Part shown: positions 24,242 to 34,016 of the stretch, piece after piece
Layout: every line of letters begins with the position of its first letter
Numbering within the stretch: position 1 is the first letter of the stretch
Origin: Ophiobolus disseminans
Lineage: Eukaryota > Ascomycota > Dothideomycetes > Pleosporales > Phaeosphaeriaceae
Direction of reading: 5' to 3'
Assembly (NCBI GenBank): GCA_010093685.1
Contig: MU006234.1
Coordinates: 859,668 to 923,667, forward strand
DNA: 64,000 bases
Notes under the pieces: model-generated
The model's input: the letters and a program-made list of their open reading frames with translations, nothing else
Told to the model about the DNA's origin: nothing
The model's database searches: none
Translations under genes and position numbers: made by a program

Positions 24242-24751
24242 TCACTTGGTGGCAGGCACATGAGGTTCCGTGCTGTAAACTGGCTCGTTCAATGAAACTA
24301 GCGTTAGAGAAAAAAGACACGCGCCGAACGTGGAAGTCTGGTATTGAGACATTGTTGTCTCAATCCCAGACGAGCGCTGAAGCGAGCTGGGCGCAAGCGA
24401 CGGATAGATGTCATCATTGTTGACTTACACGAATGTCGCGAGAGACAATAGTCGTAAGTAAGAGTCATGATGCAGTTGTATGTGTTGAATGTCGCGTTCG
24501 GTGTTGTGAGGTTGCTTTTGAGATCTGACATCGTCACTGCGCCACGTTGAAATGTTCCATGCATCATGATCGAGCTCGCGTTGGCAGTCCGTAGGGTAGA
24601 AAGAATTCATGATTTCTTCGAGCGTGCGAATCTGAGATTGCTGCCAGAAACTCAGTGGTGGAAACTGGAAACTGTCGTGAGCTTCATAATTTTCTATCGC
24701 TAACTCACCGTGAAGAAGCTTTCCAGCAGGATTATCCACCATATTAAACAT
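24242..24751 (-). CDS. Hypothetical orphan protein, two exons
   Basis: Minus-strand exons 24751-24429 and 24386-24242 give 155 aa. The frame of exon 1 ends in a TAA that lies inside a perfect GTAAGT donor (24428-24423), a common sign of a true exon end. Joining to the CAG acceptor at 24387-24389 keeps phase and reads 48 more codons to a TGA. The intron would be only 42 nt, at the lower limit for fungi. Visible segments are FPPLSFWQQSQIRTLEEIM in exon 1 and GACLFSLTLVSL near the end. No known domain. A 9-bp inverted repeat (ATTGAGACA/TGTCTCAAT) sits in exon 2. A non-coding reading remains possible. Confidence 0.35.
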
Positions 24752-25341
24752 CCGTGTGCTGAACTAGGTAGTTCACAGGACCAGCATCCTACAAGTCGGC
24801 CAATCCGTCCGATCCTAGCTCTTCACGTTCCTCAACTTGTGGCGTCGACAAGCATGAGTTGGACAGCCAGCGTGCTGCAGTTATGATCGTATTCTCTCGC
24901 GGTCCGCTTTTTGGAGGTGGGTGTGGGTTCCCCAGGCTACCTGTCACCGGTCCTCATTTATAGTTATGGGCCTTCTTACTTTCTCATACTTAGTCTAGTC
25001 ACGTCGAGAACGTCTTGACCCAGATGGCGCTTTGCAGGACCCGGAGGAGGTGGAGGAAGTTGTCGTTGTCGCGTCTGAAAGTGATGTGACCACTCTGCTC
25101 ACCATGCTCGCCAGTAGCGATCGCGACTTGCTCGCCCTCTTATCTCGCATAGCTGCTTTTGATCGGGGAGACTGCGCGATTCTCTCTTTCAGCCCAAACA
25201 TCACTAGCGTACATCAGCATATCGAGGAGTTCCATGAAGCGGGCTGGATTTGCGATTTGGGAAGTACTAGTTGAGTCTAGCTAGCAAGCCTACACAAGTG
25301 GATCCTCTCGCCAACCCAAAAGTCACATGACATATATTTGT
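24752..25341. other. intergenic with an exon-like frame
   Basis: On the + strand, 24999-25274 is open for 91 codons with protein-like composition (LLTMLASSDRDLLALLSRI, HQHIEEFHEAGW) and is preceded by a TTAG acceptor-like site, but it has no in-frame ATG and no partner exon I could support. It may be a decayed gene end. Confidence 0.3.
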
Positions 25342-27324
25342 CTACTTCGTACCCTGCAAAGCCCACCATCTTGGCTGACGATCCACATTCCGTTTCGGCT
25401 CGCCCGCTTTCGCCAACTCAACAAAAAGCACGAGGCTGCGCTCCACAAGATTTCGCGACACCATCTGAATCCTTGTATCCACCGACAACCGCTCCTTGCC
25501 TTTTGAGTATTCGACCCTGACTTCACGCTGAGGTCCGATACCGTACTGCCAGCGATAGTCGTAGCTCCAGAGCGCAACGGTAAGCCGGCCATGCTGCCGC
25601 TGGTGGCCTGTTAGTGGAGAGACAAATGTGTCTTGGCTGAGAAGCGATGTCAGGTGTTGCATCGTTGTGCAAAAGCGCATGAGATCAGGCTCTACAGTGT
25701 GTAGTCGGTTGAACTCTTTTTCCGTGTTATCGTCGCTCAGAACGATCACGCTTTCCACCCATGGGCTCTTTCTGGTGCCACCGACCAAGATAGCGAAGCG
25801 CGGATAGACTATGGAGTAGGACCCAGTTTTCTTCGGGCATGTGGCTGTAGTAACGAATGAATGTGTTTGGCGATATGCGTCAAGCATTGTGCCGTGCTGG
25901 CCTTTTATTCGCTGGTAGTCAAGAGATGGGAAGAGCTGAATCGGATCGTCCTTGGTAGGAGTAAAGTAGTAGACGGCATGTAATGAATTTCGGTCGTCTG
26001 GGATGGTAAGTGTGCTATCCGTTGCGGAGTACTCTGTGTATTTAGAGCAGTTAACATGGTGTAAGCGATAATGTTCTTTGTAGATGCTTGGGACCTGGAC
26101 CAACTCGAGAGTGTCGGTAGTCTTTGTGATATATGGTGTGAGAGGTGGTGCTTTCACAAAAAGCACGGATGAGTTGCAGAACGGAACAGCTGACTCCGGT
26201 GTTACCAAATCAGTCACCGAAATCAGTACAGGTTCTCCAATACGAGCAAACCATCTCTCGCCCCATAATATCATGGGAATCCCAAGGTAGTATTTGTATT
26301 TGTCCATCAAGGTACAATATATGACCGCGAATTGGACTACCTTATTCGGAAGTCGTTTGACCTGGAGTTCGATACGCACTCCACCGTTGGACACGATTGG
26401 GGGTAGAGTAAACTGGGTATCTTCTAGCACATGTATTTGCTCCGTGGACGTAAAATCAGAAGGTGAGCCGGCAAGTAAGCCGTGCATTTCACTGGTCGTC
26501 GGACGCCGAAGGTGGTCGAGAAACTCTTCCACTGTCTTGATCCTTGTCGGGAGACCCCATGCAAAGAGTGACTGATCAGTTGAAATCTTGAGGATTTCTT
26601 CCTGTAGCCTAGCGAAGGCCTTTGTTCCTTCACCATAGAGTAACGGCATATTGACGCTGAATATGCCCATGAGAGAGTAGGCAAGATCCTCGGGTCTACT
26701 TGTTTGGCGGTTTGCAGCCCATGACATCCGTCTTGCAGTGCTAACAGCATCGAGCTCACCAGTGATAAGGACCTCAGTATTGATGCCGGTTACCCGAGCG
26801 AGTTTTATACGAATCTCGGTTTTGGATCCAAGATATTCCCAATCGGCGTTGTAGAACCACACCTCCCTAGGAGCAACAAGTTCCTGCAGGGTCCAACCTC
26901 TTGTAAACCACCGACTGCGCTCAAACTGAGCCATCTCCCTTACGTCGGAAAGATAGGCGTAGCATTTGTCAGCTTTGCGGTACCAGCGGAACATCGAGTT
27001 GATAGCCTCAGAAAGCTCGGCGGTGCTTGTTTTATCGATGCAAATACTGCGTATTCTTGTCAGTCTGGCTGTACATAAAGATGCGGGACGAACGTACGTG
27101 TCGACCCAGGCCCACTGCAGCCCGTCTTTGAGAGCCTGCTTGCAGCACAGGAGTATTTTGTTGTACCCTTCTCGGCGCGTTACCAGGAAAGTATCGGGGT
27201 GCTCCATCTGTTGCAGCGTACATTCTTCGTTGCCCCAAGTGTGCGACAAAATTGCGTAAGGCTCGATCTTTTCCTCGTTCAGGAACTCGTGAATCTTCAG
27301 CGTGGTTGCATTGATGAGTCGCAT
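25342..27324 (-). CDS. HET-domain protein (HET-D/E-like N-terminal type)
   Basis: Minus-strand exons 27324-27098 and 27046-25342, 643 aa. The start MRLINATTLKIHEF and YAILSHTWG are typical of this HET subclass. The 51-nt intron restores WVDTICIDK (residues 73-81), which the unspliced frame interrupts. The rest of the HET domain has EAINSMFRWYRKADKCYAYLSDV and the signature RSRWFTRGWTLQELVAP, then SWAANRQTSRPEDLAYSLMGIF and MPLLYGEG (HET plus DUF8212-like segment, to about residue 250). The C-terminal 390 residues carry no NACHT, WD40 or ankyrin motif that I can see, so this is a stand-alone HET protein. HET proteins trigger vegetative incompatibility and cell death after non-self recognition. 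It is the first of four HET genes in this window. Confidence 0.9.
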   Translation of the reverse strand: MRLINATTLKIHEFLNEEKIEPYAILSHTWGNEECTLQQMEHPDTFLVTRREGYNKILLCCKQALKDGLQWAWVDTYVRPASLCTARLTRIRSICIDKTSTAELSEAINSMFRWYRKADKCYAYLSDVREMAQFERSRWFTRGWTLQELVAPREVWFYNADWEYLGSKTEIRIKLARVTGINTEVLITGELDAVSTARRMSWAANRQTSRPEDLAYSLMGIFSVNMPLLYGEGTKAFARLQEEILKISTDQSLFAWGLPTRIKTVEEFLDHLRRPTTSEMHGLLAGSPSDFTSTEQIHVLEDTQFTLPPIVSNGGVRIELQVKRLPNKVVQFAVIYCTLMDKYKYYLGIPMILWGERWFARIGEPVLISVTDLVTPESAVPFCNSSVLFVKAPPLTPYITKTTDTLELVQVPSIYKEHYRLHHVNCSKYTEYSATDSTLTIPDDRNSLHAVYYFTPTKDDPIQLFPSLDYQRIKGQHGTMLDAYRQTHSFVTTATCPKKTGSYSIVYPRFAILVGGTRKSPWVESVIVLSDDNTEKEFNRLHTVEPDLMRFCTTMQHLTSLLSQDTFVSPLTGHQRQHGRLTVALWSYDYRWQYGIGPQREVRVEYSKGKERLSVDTRIQMVSRNLVERSLVLFVELAKAGEPKRNVDRQPRWWALQGTK

Positions 27325-27757
27325 GTTGATTGGATCTTCAGCTCATACAGTGGGGATGTACTGAAACGGCTCATCGAAAGTATAGAATTGTGAGCATGTG
27401 AGGAGATTCCAATTGAAGTCAGGCTGAGGCCGGCGAGAGTGCGAGTGGCGCTGTCTGAGCCACGTTTTGCAAAGCTGATGCGTTGCACGAGAACAACACG
27501 CTAATAGGCATTGCGTTGCCAAACTCGAACTCCCACAAGGCACAAAATGGTGCTGAAGGGACAATACAGGCCGGGAATGCGACGATGACGGAGGGTGGAG
27601 ACGAACGGGCTGCGTGCTAGAAAATACGCGCTAAGGACTAGCGCAAGGTCATGTGCTGTGCACCAACAAAGGCCCCATAAGTTGCTGTTCATCGTTCAAA
27701 CTAAGGAACAAGCCATGTAATTACATACACATGTTTCTCTTCATTAGTTTACATCCC
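27325..27757. other. intergenic between minus-strand genes
   Basis: Holds the HET gene upstream region and the NmrA-like gene 3' flank. No gene is seen. Confidence 0.5.
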
Positions 27758-28696
27758 CTACTCCAATACAAAGTTCTCCCTCCTCAACCAATCCTCCAAC
27801 GTCGTCAAATTACCCTTCGCCTGACCCTTTGCCCAATCCACCAATTTTTTCATGTCCCTTCCATAATACCCATACTCCCGACTAAGCACCCACATCTCAT
27901 ATAATGGTTCTCTCAATCCCACTGGCAGGAAGCCCTTGAACATCTCATCGGGCAGCTGCTGGAACTTCACTGTCTTCCCGGTGACCTTCGAGATGATCCC
28001 GCAGGCCTCGGGTAGCGTGTACAAGCCTTCTGTAGCAGCAAAGAACTTGCCATTGTAGTCGTCGGGGTTGGCTAAGATTGCACCAGTCCATTTGCCGGTG
28101 TCCGTGATGTCGATGAGAGGAACTTGAGTGTCGGGATTGATGATCGAAGCCACCACGTATGTACCATCGCCTGTGTGACTAGGTCGTGGTACAAGGTGTG
28201 TCTTGAAGTTCTGCATGAAACATGCTGGAGCGAAGAAGGCGCTCTTCACTGGCAGGGATCTGATGTACTCTTCGATCTCGGCCTTGTCGTCAAAGTGCTC
28301 AACATTCTTCAGCTTGCCGTTGGAGATCTTGTAGGGGTGCGACATGGAGCTGAAGATGATGTACTTGACGCCCTCTTTGAGCGCTGCGGTGCAGATATCT
28401 TTGGCTTGACGGGTCTCGATCTCGCGAGTGTTGCCCTGGTACTGAGTTGCCGTCATGAAGAAGAGATACTCGACTCCTTTGAGGGCGCCCGGGAGAGACG
28501 ATGCATCATCCAGGTCAGCCTGCACGAGCTCCGCGCCCTTGGTTTTGAGAGCTTGCATCTTCGGGTTGGAAACGTCGCGGGAGACGGCGCGAACAACATA
28601 ACGTTCGGAGAGCTCTGGGTCGGAAAGAACGAAGTGAGCTGTTGAGTTTCCTTGGTTGCCCGTGGCCCCAAAAACTGCGAGAAGAGACTTTGACAT
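27758..28696 (-). CDS. NmrA-like NAD(P)-binding protein
   Basis: Single exon, 312 aa. The Rossmann glycine motif GATGNQG is at residues 10-16, followed by the R/K-rich YVVRAVSRD strand and ADLDDASSL after the third strand. This is the atypical SDR arrangement of NmrA/HSCARG proteins, which sense NAD(P)H/NAD(P)+ ratio or act as regulators rather than classical dehydrogenases. YIIFSSMSHPYKISN supplies the mid-domain strand but no YxxxK pair. A substrate-side region follows (VPLIDITDTGKW, FFAATEGLYTLPEAC). Full length with no break. The neighbouring decayed NmrA-family copy belongs to a different subgroup. Cytosolic; partner unknown. Confidence 0.85.
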   Translation of the reverse strand: MSKSLLAVFGATGNQGNSTAHFVLSDPELSERYVVRAVSRDVSNPKMQALKTKGAELVQADLDDASSLPGALKGVEYLFFMTATQYQGNTREIETRQAKDICTAALKEGVKYIIFSSMSHPYKISNGKLKNVEHFDDKAEIEEYIRSLPVKSAFFAPACFMQNFKTHLVPRPSHTGDGTYVVASIINPDTQVPLIDITDTGKWTGAILANPDDYNGKFFAATEGLYTLPEACGIISKVTGKTVKFQQLPDEMFKGFLPVGLREPLYEMWVLSREYGYYGRDMKKLVDWAKGQAKGNLTTLEDWLRRENFVLE

Positions 28697-29686
28697 GGTT
28701 GCGATGAACCCTAGCGAGGAAATGAAGTGGCTGAGGCTGAGGCAATGTTCGAGGAAGCGAGAAATTGAACTGTTGCCATATCAAATGCAGCGAGCCATGC
28801 CACATCTTATATCCTCTTGTCGTGTACGCGCTGCTGCAGGGCCCGGCAAGAAGACCTACCAGACCTTCTAAACCCGTTCCGCAAGCATCATAGACACCGG
28901 AGAACGTGGAGTTAAGGACAACTGCAGGGTTCACTTACAGCTGAGCAGCGCCGAATTGTGAACAAGCCAATAAGTCTGAGGGTTCTGTTCCAGGCGAGAA
29001 TGTGGCGTATTTGTGGAGGTCGGCGATCGCTAAGGAGATAACGGCGCTCCGAACAGGGCCATCGGTGGCTCGGTCCCCACCTGCACCGAGCGCAAAACAA
29101 GAAATCCAACTTCTTCAACAGCCACAACACCACAGTTCGCTGAGGTCATGTCCAAACACCCTGATGTGCTCTTAGCGACCTTGCGCTGAGCTTTTAGATG
29201 TCTCAGAACAATTTTGAAGCGGTGTATGTATTATGCCGAATGACAGTATCCTCTAAATTCTTTTCCGTGGAACCGTCCTGCACGTCCATCACTGCTTCTC
29301 CGCCAGCACAATCAACACGCGCACATTCTGACATGTTTTCTCCGTCTCTCTCTTTAATATGAAACCCTTGTTACGATTTGCACTGTTCTTACCGACCTAG
29401 ACAGGTCTGCTACGACTTCATCTCTTTTCATTATTTTCAGTGATAACTTTATCGCCTCAGATGCCGTGTGACGGTTCGAGCGCGTGATTCTTTCGGAAGT
29501 GTATAATGATAGCAAAGGAAGGTAATGTGATATAAGTTACTGCAATTACTGGACGCATTCATTGCCTATAATTTTCTTCTCGCTTACTATATCTGAGGCA
29601 AAGCGCCATACTATAGCTAATGAGAGAGATGGGCAATTACGACCAACAAGAGCTTGATGACGAACCAGGACTATGCCTCAACCAAG
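28697..29686. other. intergenic
   Basis: Promoter side of the NmrA-like gene. The part from about 29200 to 29640 is AT-rich and frame-poor on both strands. No gene is seen. Confidence 0.5.
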
Positions 29687-30385
29687 TCATCCTTTGAGAA
29701 GTCGCTCAACCACATCCACCATGTTCTCTGAAGGTAGACCAAGCAGGTCGTTGTCTAAGATCCCGCTCTTTTCGAAGTTTGCTCCTCGACCTGCATCGTC
29801 CGAGTAGAGCAGTAGAAGAATGAAAAGCTTCAGGCCTTCCGAGTGGTCTACACTTTCAATGTCTTGAGCCTTCTTCAGTGCTTGGGAAGAGGTATGTTCT
29901 CGACATGCCATGCTACTCCGCTTGCCTTCTTCAATGCTTCCAGGACTTCTTGCTGTGACACCGTCAACGAAGCTATATGGACGGCCCTGTTGATAGTTGC
30001 GTCTGGCTTCAGAAGGACCTTCACTACCGTAGCAGCGGCTGTGTCGATCGTAGTCGTTGATCACTTCGTTTTGTCGGAGTCGAAGATCCTAGCTCTTTTC
30101 TTCTCGACATCGTAATCCAGCCAACCCGCCTCCAAACCCTAGTCGAAGAACTAGCCCGTGTGAATAGCCGTCCACGTCAATCCCATGTCTTCGCGACTCT
30201 AGAGGTGAGCTATGACCTTCGCTTTCTCTCCATACAACTCAACGAAGTCGCTAGCCGCAGAACAAGTGTTGTTGCCGTATCCCTTGGGAATGAACCGCTT
30301 GACTCCTACGCTGCAACAGTTGCTAGACTGATTTCGGCGCCGGTCGTTTGCATGTTTCAAGGTTGTACTCCGCAAATCGGTAACT
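29687..30385 (-). pseudogene. Decayed NmrA/isoflavone-reductase-like gene
   Basis: Reading the minus strand downwards from about 30385 gives family-typical segments in order: GVKRFIPKGYGNN, a Lys-containing helix, MGLTWTAIHTG, FFD-x-GLEAGWLDYDVEKK, STTTIDTAAATVVKVLL, VSQQEVLEALKKASGV, and at the end GILDNDLLGLPSENMVDVVERLL. This is the order in PF05368/PCBER-like proteins. The frame is broken by in-frame stops at 30201-30199, 30153-30151 and 30141-30139 (TAG) and 30063-30061 (TGA), and by a frameshift near 29870 after WHVENIPLP. The N-terminal nucleotide-binding part (GxxGxxG) was not found upstream. The TAG codons sit where the family usually has Gln or Trp, as expected from C-to-T change on either strand. 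Confidence 0.75.
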
Positions 30386-31006
30386 TGTGCTGTTACAACA
30401 GATTGTCAGCACACGCATATTGTGACTGTGCAGGCTACGACATCGGATCTTGGATAGACTTTGGACTGCTTAGAATGCAAGGAACTATCTAGTATCTCTC
30501 AGCCTGCGCTTACAGTTTCTCTCTACTACAGTTCCATTCGCATCTGTCACTCGCCAAAATGTAAGCAACGTAGATGGAGTGCATCACCACGACACATTGG
30601 TTCCCCGGTAAGTGGCTGAATGAACCTCTACCTGCTAGGATGCATACTAAGATCTTTTAATAGCTGTTGGGCCATATGTAAGATTTCCACGGTGGAAGAG
30701 GTGACGAGGAAGATGCTATTGCGTATGTTGATCACAGTCGCGCAATGCAAAAGGTGCCTAATTCGAGGTTGTAGAATGTGCTCGACGTTGGCATATTTGT
30801 CACAGGATCGAGTGCATTCGAGTAGGTCAATGCTGTGTTTGAAAGAGTGTTCTACATCGTCCGGCTCGATCGAATACTGCGGTCGCAAATCTGCTGTTCG
30901 GTTTGACCATTGAGACGGAGGCTGCAGCTATGGTTTAATGAAGCTGTACGGACATTGAGCGCCCTGCGGACACATACTCCGAGAGTGATTAGAGTTGAAG
31001 TTCCGA
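30386..31006. other. intergenic or degraded sequence
   Basis: Would hold the missing N-terminal part of the pseudogene but nothing clear remains. Frames at about 30620-30913 are open on both strands without motifs. Confidence 0.4.
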
Positions 31007-31358
31007 ATGTACGGTCTGAATGGGATTGAGGTATACGATGGATTGCTTTTCCTAGTCATCGCATTTGCCATCTACGGACCTCAGGTAGTCGCTCTTCGGC
31101 ACTCACCGCTTTCGGTATGTGACCAAACCCAAGTCTTTATCTTGCTCGTTCTTTAATTGCACATTGATTTAGTTGCACAAACGGCATAGGTGGTTTGACA
31201 AGTGCTATCTCACCAGACTGATGCAACATCCAGCAATGTTGTCATTGATCGTCGCCACCCGGGGCCACCATGAACATGGATTGGATGTCGCGCGCGCATA
31301 CTGCTATGAGCTCTACATCGGCAGTAGTGCGAAAAGACTTGCACACTCGTATTGTTGA
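31007..31358 (+). CDS. Small two-exon protein with one membrane segment
   Basis: Exons 31007-31114 and 31173-31358 join to 97 aa. The intron (58 nt) has donor GTATGT and acceptor TTTAG, phase 0. Exon 1 is open for exactly 36 codons from an ATG to the donor, and exon 2 continues 61 codons to TGA, so both signals agree. The N-terminal half has a hydrophobic stretch (LLFLVIAFAIYGPQVVAL) that could be a signal anchor; the second half is basic and rich in His and Cys (HKRHRWFDKCYLTRL, ATRGHHEHG). It belongs to no family I know. It lies between the NmrA pseudogene and the SDR gene. Expression is unproven. Confidence 0.4.
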
Positions 31359-31703
31359 CGAATTTGGGAACTAGCCTGTGCAATTTGGCGACATGGAGCG
31401 AGGTTTACTACCCGCAGCCCGATCTCAAGACCACAAGCGCGGTAACGATTGGACATAAACTCATGACACAGACGGACAAGGGTGTAGATTCCTTCCTGGA
31501 GAATACGAAAGGAGGCTAGATGCAAATGCACAAAGATCTTAAGCCCGCTAATTCCGAAAGGGAAATCGGTACACCTGAAAGGAGCAAGCCATTGCAAGGT
31601 CACTACCCTTTATAATGTCCTGTAAAGCGCCTTGTAATATCTCGATTATGTGCTCCACTTCCTGATCGCGTACCATCCTACACCCCAAAAATTCCTCTCA
31701 GTC
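31359..31703. other. intergenic, SDR promoter
   Basis: No supported gene. A minus-strand frame at 31313-31603 lacks an ATG and motifs. Confidence 0.5.
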
Positions 31704-32681
31704 ATGGGTTTCCTATATAGTCAGTTTTTCGGGACGCCGGCCTATCCCAAGGGCAACTTCAGCGGGAAGACCATCGTTGTTACTGGCAGCAACGTCGGCC
31801 TCGGCAAGGAGGCAGCGCGCCACTACGCGCGTTTGGGCGCTGGCAAGCTCATTCTCGCGGTGCGCAGTGTAGACAAGGGCCGGACAGCAAAGGAGGACAT
31901 TGTGCGCACGACCGGACATAAGAACACCCAAGTTTGGAAGCTTGACATGGGCGACTACAGCAGCATACAGTCATTTGCGAAGCGCGCCGAAGCTGAGCTA
32001 GATCGCATCGACATCTTAATTGCCAACGCCGGTGTGGTTCGCGCTGAGTACCATGAAGTCAACGGACATGAAGAAGGCATAGCCATCAACGTGATCGCCA
32101 CAACACTGCTCATGGCCAACATGATGCCGAAGATGCGGGATACGGCTAGCCAATTCAACACTCGACCCACGTTCACCATCACAGGGTCTGGGGCCTACGA
32201 GCACACGACATTTCCCCAGCGCTCAGCCCCCGACGGCCAAATCTTGACTACCCTATCAGATAGGGAGACATGCGAGAAGTACTGGTCGCAGCAGTATCCC
32301 GTCTCCAAGCTCATCCAATTGCTTATCGTGCGCGCCATCGCCGATGATCATCCCGCCAGCGAATTTCCCGTGGTCGTTAACATCGTCAATCCAGGTTTGT
32401 GTTGGTCGCAGCTAGCACGCGAAGCCACAGGCTGGGGGTTTTGGTTCTTCAGGCTGATCGTGGCACGCTCAACCGAAGTGGGCAGTAGGACACTGGTACA
32501 TGCAGGTGCATCGGGCATGGAAACGCATGGCAAGTATCTAAGCGACTGTATGGTTGAGGAACCGAGCCCGCTGGTGACAGATGCAGCGGGTAAGAAGGGG
32601 CAAGAGCGCATTGCGGCTGAGGTGATCAAGGCGATTGAGGCAATACAGCCAGGCGTATCCAAGAAGTTCCAGACTACATGA
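31704..32681 (+). CDS. Short-chain dehydrogenase/reductase
   Basis: Single exon, 325 aa from the first in-frame ATG at 31704 (the frame is open 18 codons further upstream but has no ATG). Classical SDR motifs are present: TGSNVGLG at 27-34 (cofactor binding), LDMGDYSS after the third strand, IANAG with N108, an ITGSGAYEHT strand, and catalytic Y198-x3-K202 (YPVSK). VNIVNPGLCWSQL is the usual post-catalytic PG motif. The Arg in the loop after the second strand (AVRS) suggests NADP(H). The overall pattern resembles the retinol-dehydrogenase/WWOX-like fungal SDRs. There is a short hydrophobic N terminus but no signal peptide. No biosynthetic partner genes are adjacent, so the substrate is unknown. 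Confidence 0.88.
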   Translation: MGFLYSQFFGTPAYPKGNFSGKTIVVTGSNVGLGKEAARHYARLGAGKLILAVRSVDKGRTAKEDIVRTTGHKNTQVWKLDMGDYSSIQSFAKRAEAELDRIDILIANAGVVRAEYHEVNGHEEGIAINVIATTLLMANMMPKMRDTASQFNTRPTFTITGSGAYEHTTFPQRSAPDGQILTTLSDRETCEKYWSQQYPVSKLIQLLIVRAIADDHPASEFPVVVNIVNPGLCWSQLAREATGWGFWFFRLIVARSTEVGSRTLVHAGASGMETHGKYLSDCMVEEPSPLVTDAAGKKGQERIAAEVIKAIEAIQPGVSKKFQTT

Positions 32682-34016
32682 GTGGTCGATTGATGAATGA
32701 TGATGTAAACAGTAGATAAACCTAGTGAGAAAAGTCTTAGCTGTGTAGAGATCATCAGAACACAACTGCACGCAAACTTTTCGTGATACGAGATGCCGTT
32801 ACTTACAGACATCATGTTGGTGTGAGCCCTGAGTTGATGGTGTAATTACGTCGAGAGGATTGGACGAACGAACGACCTCAGCTTGAAGCTTCGGCCCCAG
32901 CCCTGGTGGCCCGGCTAGGTTAAATTACATAAGCAGGGGCAATCGCTATCCCGCCTCCCCATTTCCATCGACAGCGCAACCACGAAGATATGCCCCAGAG
33001 GCACATCTGAATTAGCGAATGCGACACCGGCTGCTAGATACGCGAACGACTGACCGTAGTTTCCGTACGCACACGCTTCGGGGTCGTGGCTGAAGATCTA
33101 CTTGGGAGAGCGCGTACGCACCCTGGAAGGGGCCTTGTCGATGGCGTCCTAGTGCATGGTTGTTTTGAGTTGCGCGTTAACAAACGCCATTTGTCTTGAC
33201 GATATGCTCGGCATTGGTATCCACTTCTTAGGACTCGGTTGCTCTGCTCTCGCACAACTGCATCTCGCATGGCCACATCCTTCGGATACGCAGTACGGTA
33301 GATTGATACGCGAGTGGGCCTCGTTTCCGCGTGTTTACCATCGATTGAGCAGTTCGGGCCGTGATCTCAGGAGAAGGAGGAGCGTGGCTCACGGCTAGTC
33401 CGGCCAGTATCACCGATGCTGTGAGAGGGGAGACGAGAAGGTTGAATGACATGCTGCTGTCGAGAAGGACACAAGTTCAGAATGCGCACGACATTCGACT
33501 GAAAGCGCAAACTACCAGTATAACGAAACTCGCAAGCTACGGATTCCCTTGTTGTTCTCAGATTATCATTGCATAATGGAAAGCGTCTCGTGCCAATTTT
33601 GAGTCTTTTCGGAGAGGCATTGGGATGCAAATGCATGGTAAGTAATGGTATGGTGTAATATATTCCCGGTATAAGCGCTAATATTTTCATGGTACAATCT
33701 CTCAATACAAACGCCTGAAGTATAGTATAGTCATCTACGTTGTGGACATAGGCGAAGGAGTAACTCGATTTAGGTTATGCGTGTGACACTAGTGTTACAT
33801 TCGGACATGGCCGAGTGTATGCGCATCTGAAGTACGACGCACCAACTCGGACCTCGTGTAGGAAAGCCTGTGGAATGTCACCGATCGTATTTATCAGGTG
33901 CAGCTCTATACGGCTGATAGCGGGGGTGGCTGACAGAACAATCTTAGGCTGCAGGCCACCTAAGCATAAAGACCAATCTCCTTCAACCGTCAAGTCCATA
34001 TCGCAGATCACATATC
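32682..34016. other. intergenic, no supported gene
   Basis: Several short frames. One on the minus strand (33452-33228) begins with a signal-peptide-like segment (LLVSPLTASVILAGLAVSHA), but no full gene structure could be built. Confidence 0.45.

Noticed and set aside
24999..25274. 91-codon + strand exon-like frame
   Set aside because: Protein-like but lacks ATG and partner exon; the antisense frame is also open.
27758..30385. NmrA-like gene and pseudogene as a tandem duplicate
   Set aside because: Their motifs place them in different NmrA subgroups, so the pseudogene is not a simple copy of the intact neighbour.
33228..33452. Possible small secreted protein (signal-like start on the minus strand)
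   Set aside because: The mature part is Arg-rich and no splice structure extends it; kept only as a note in the intergenic entry.
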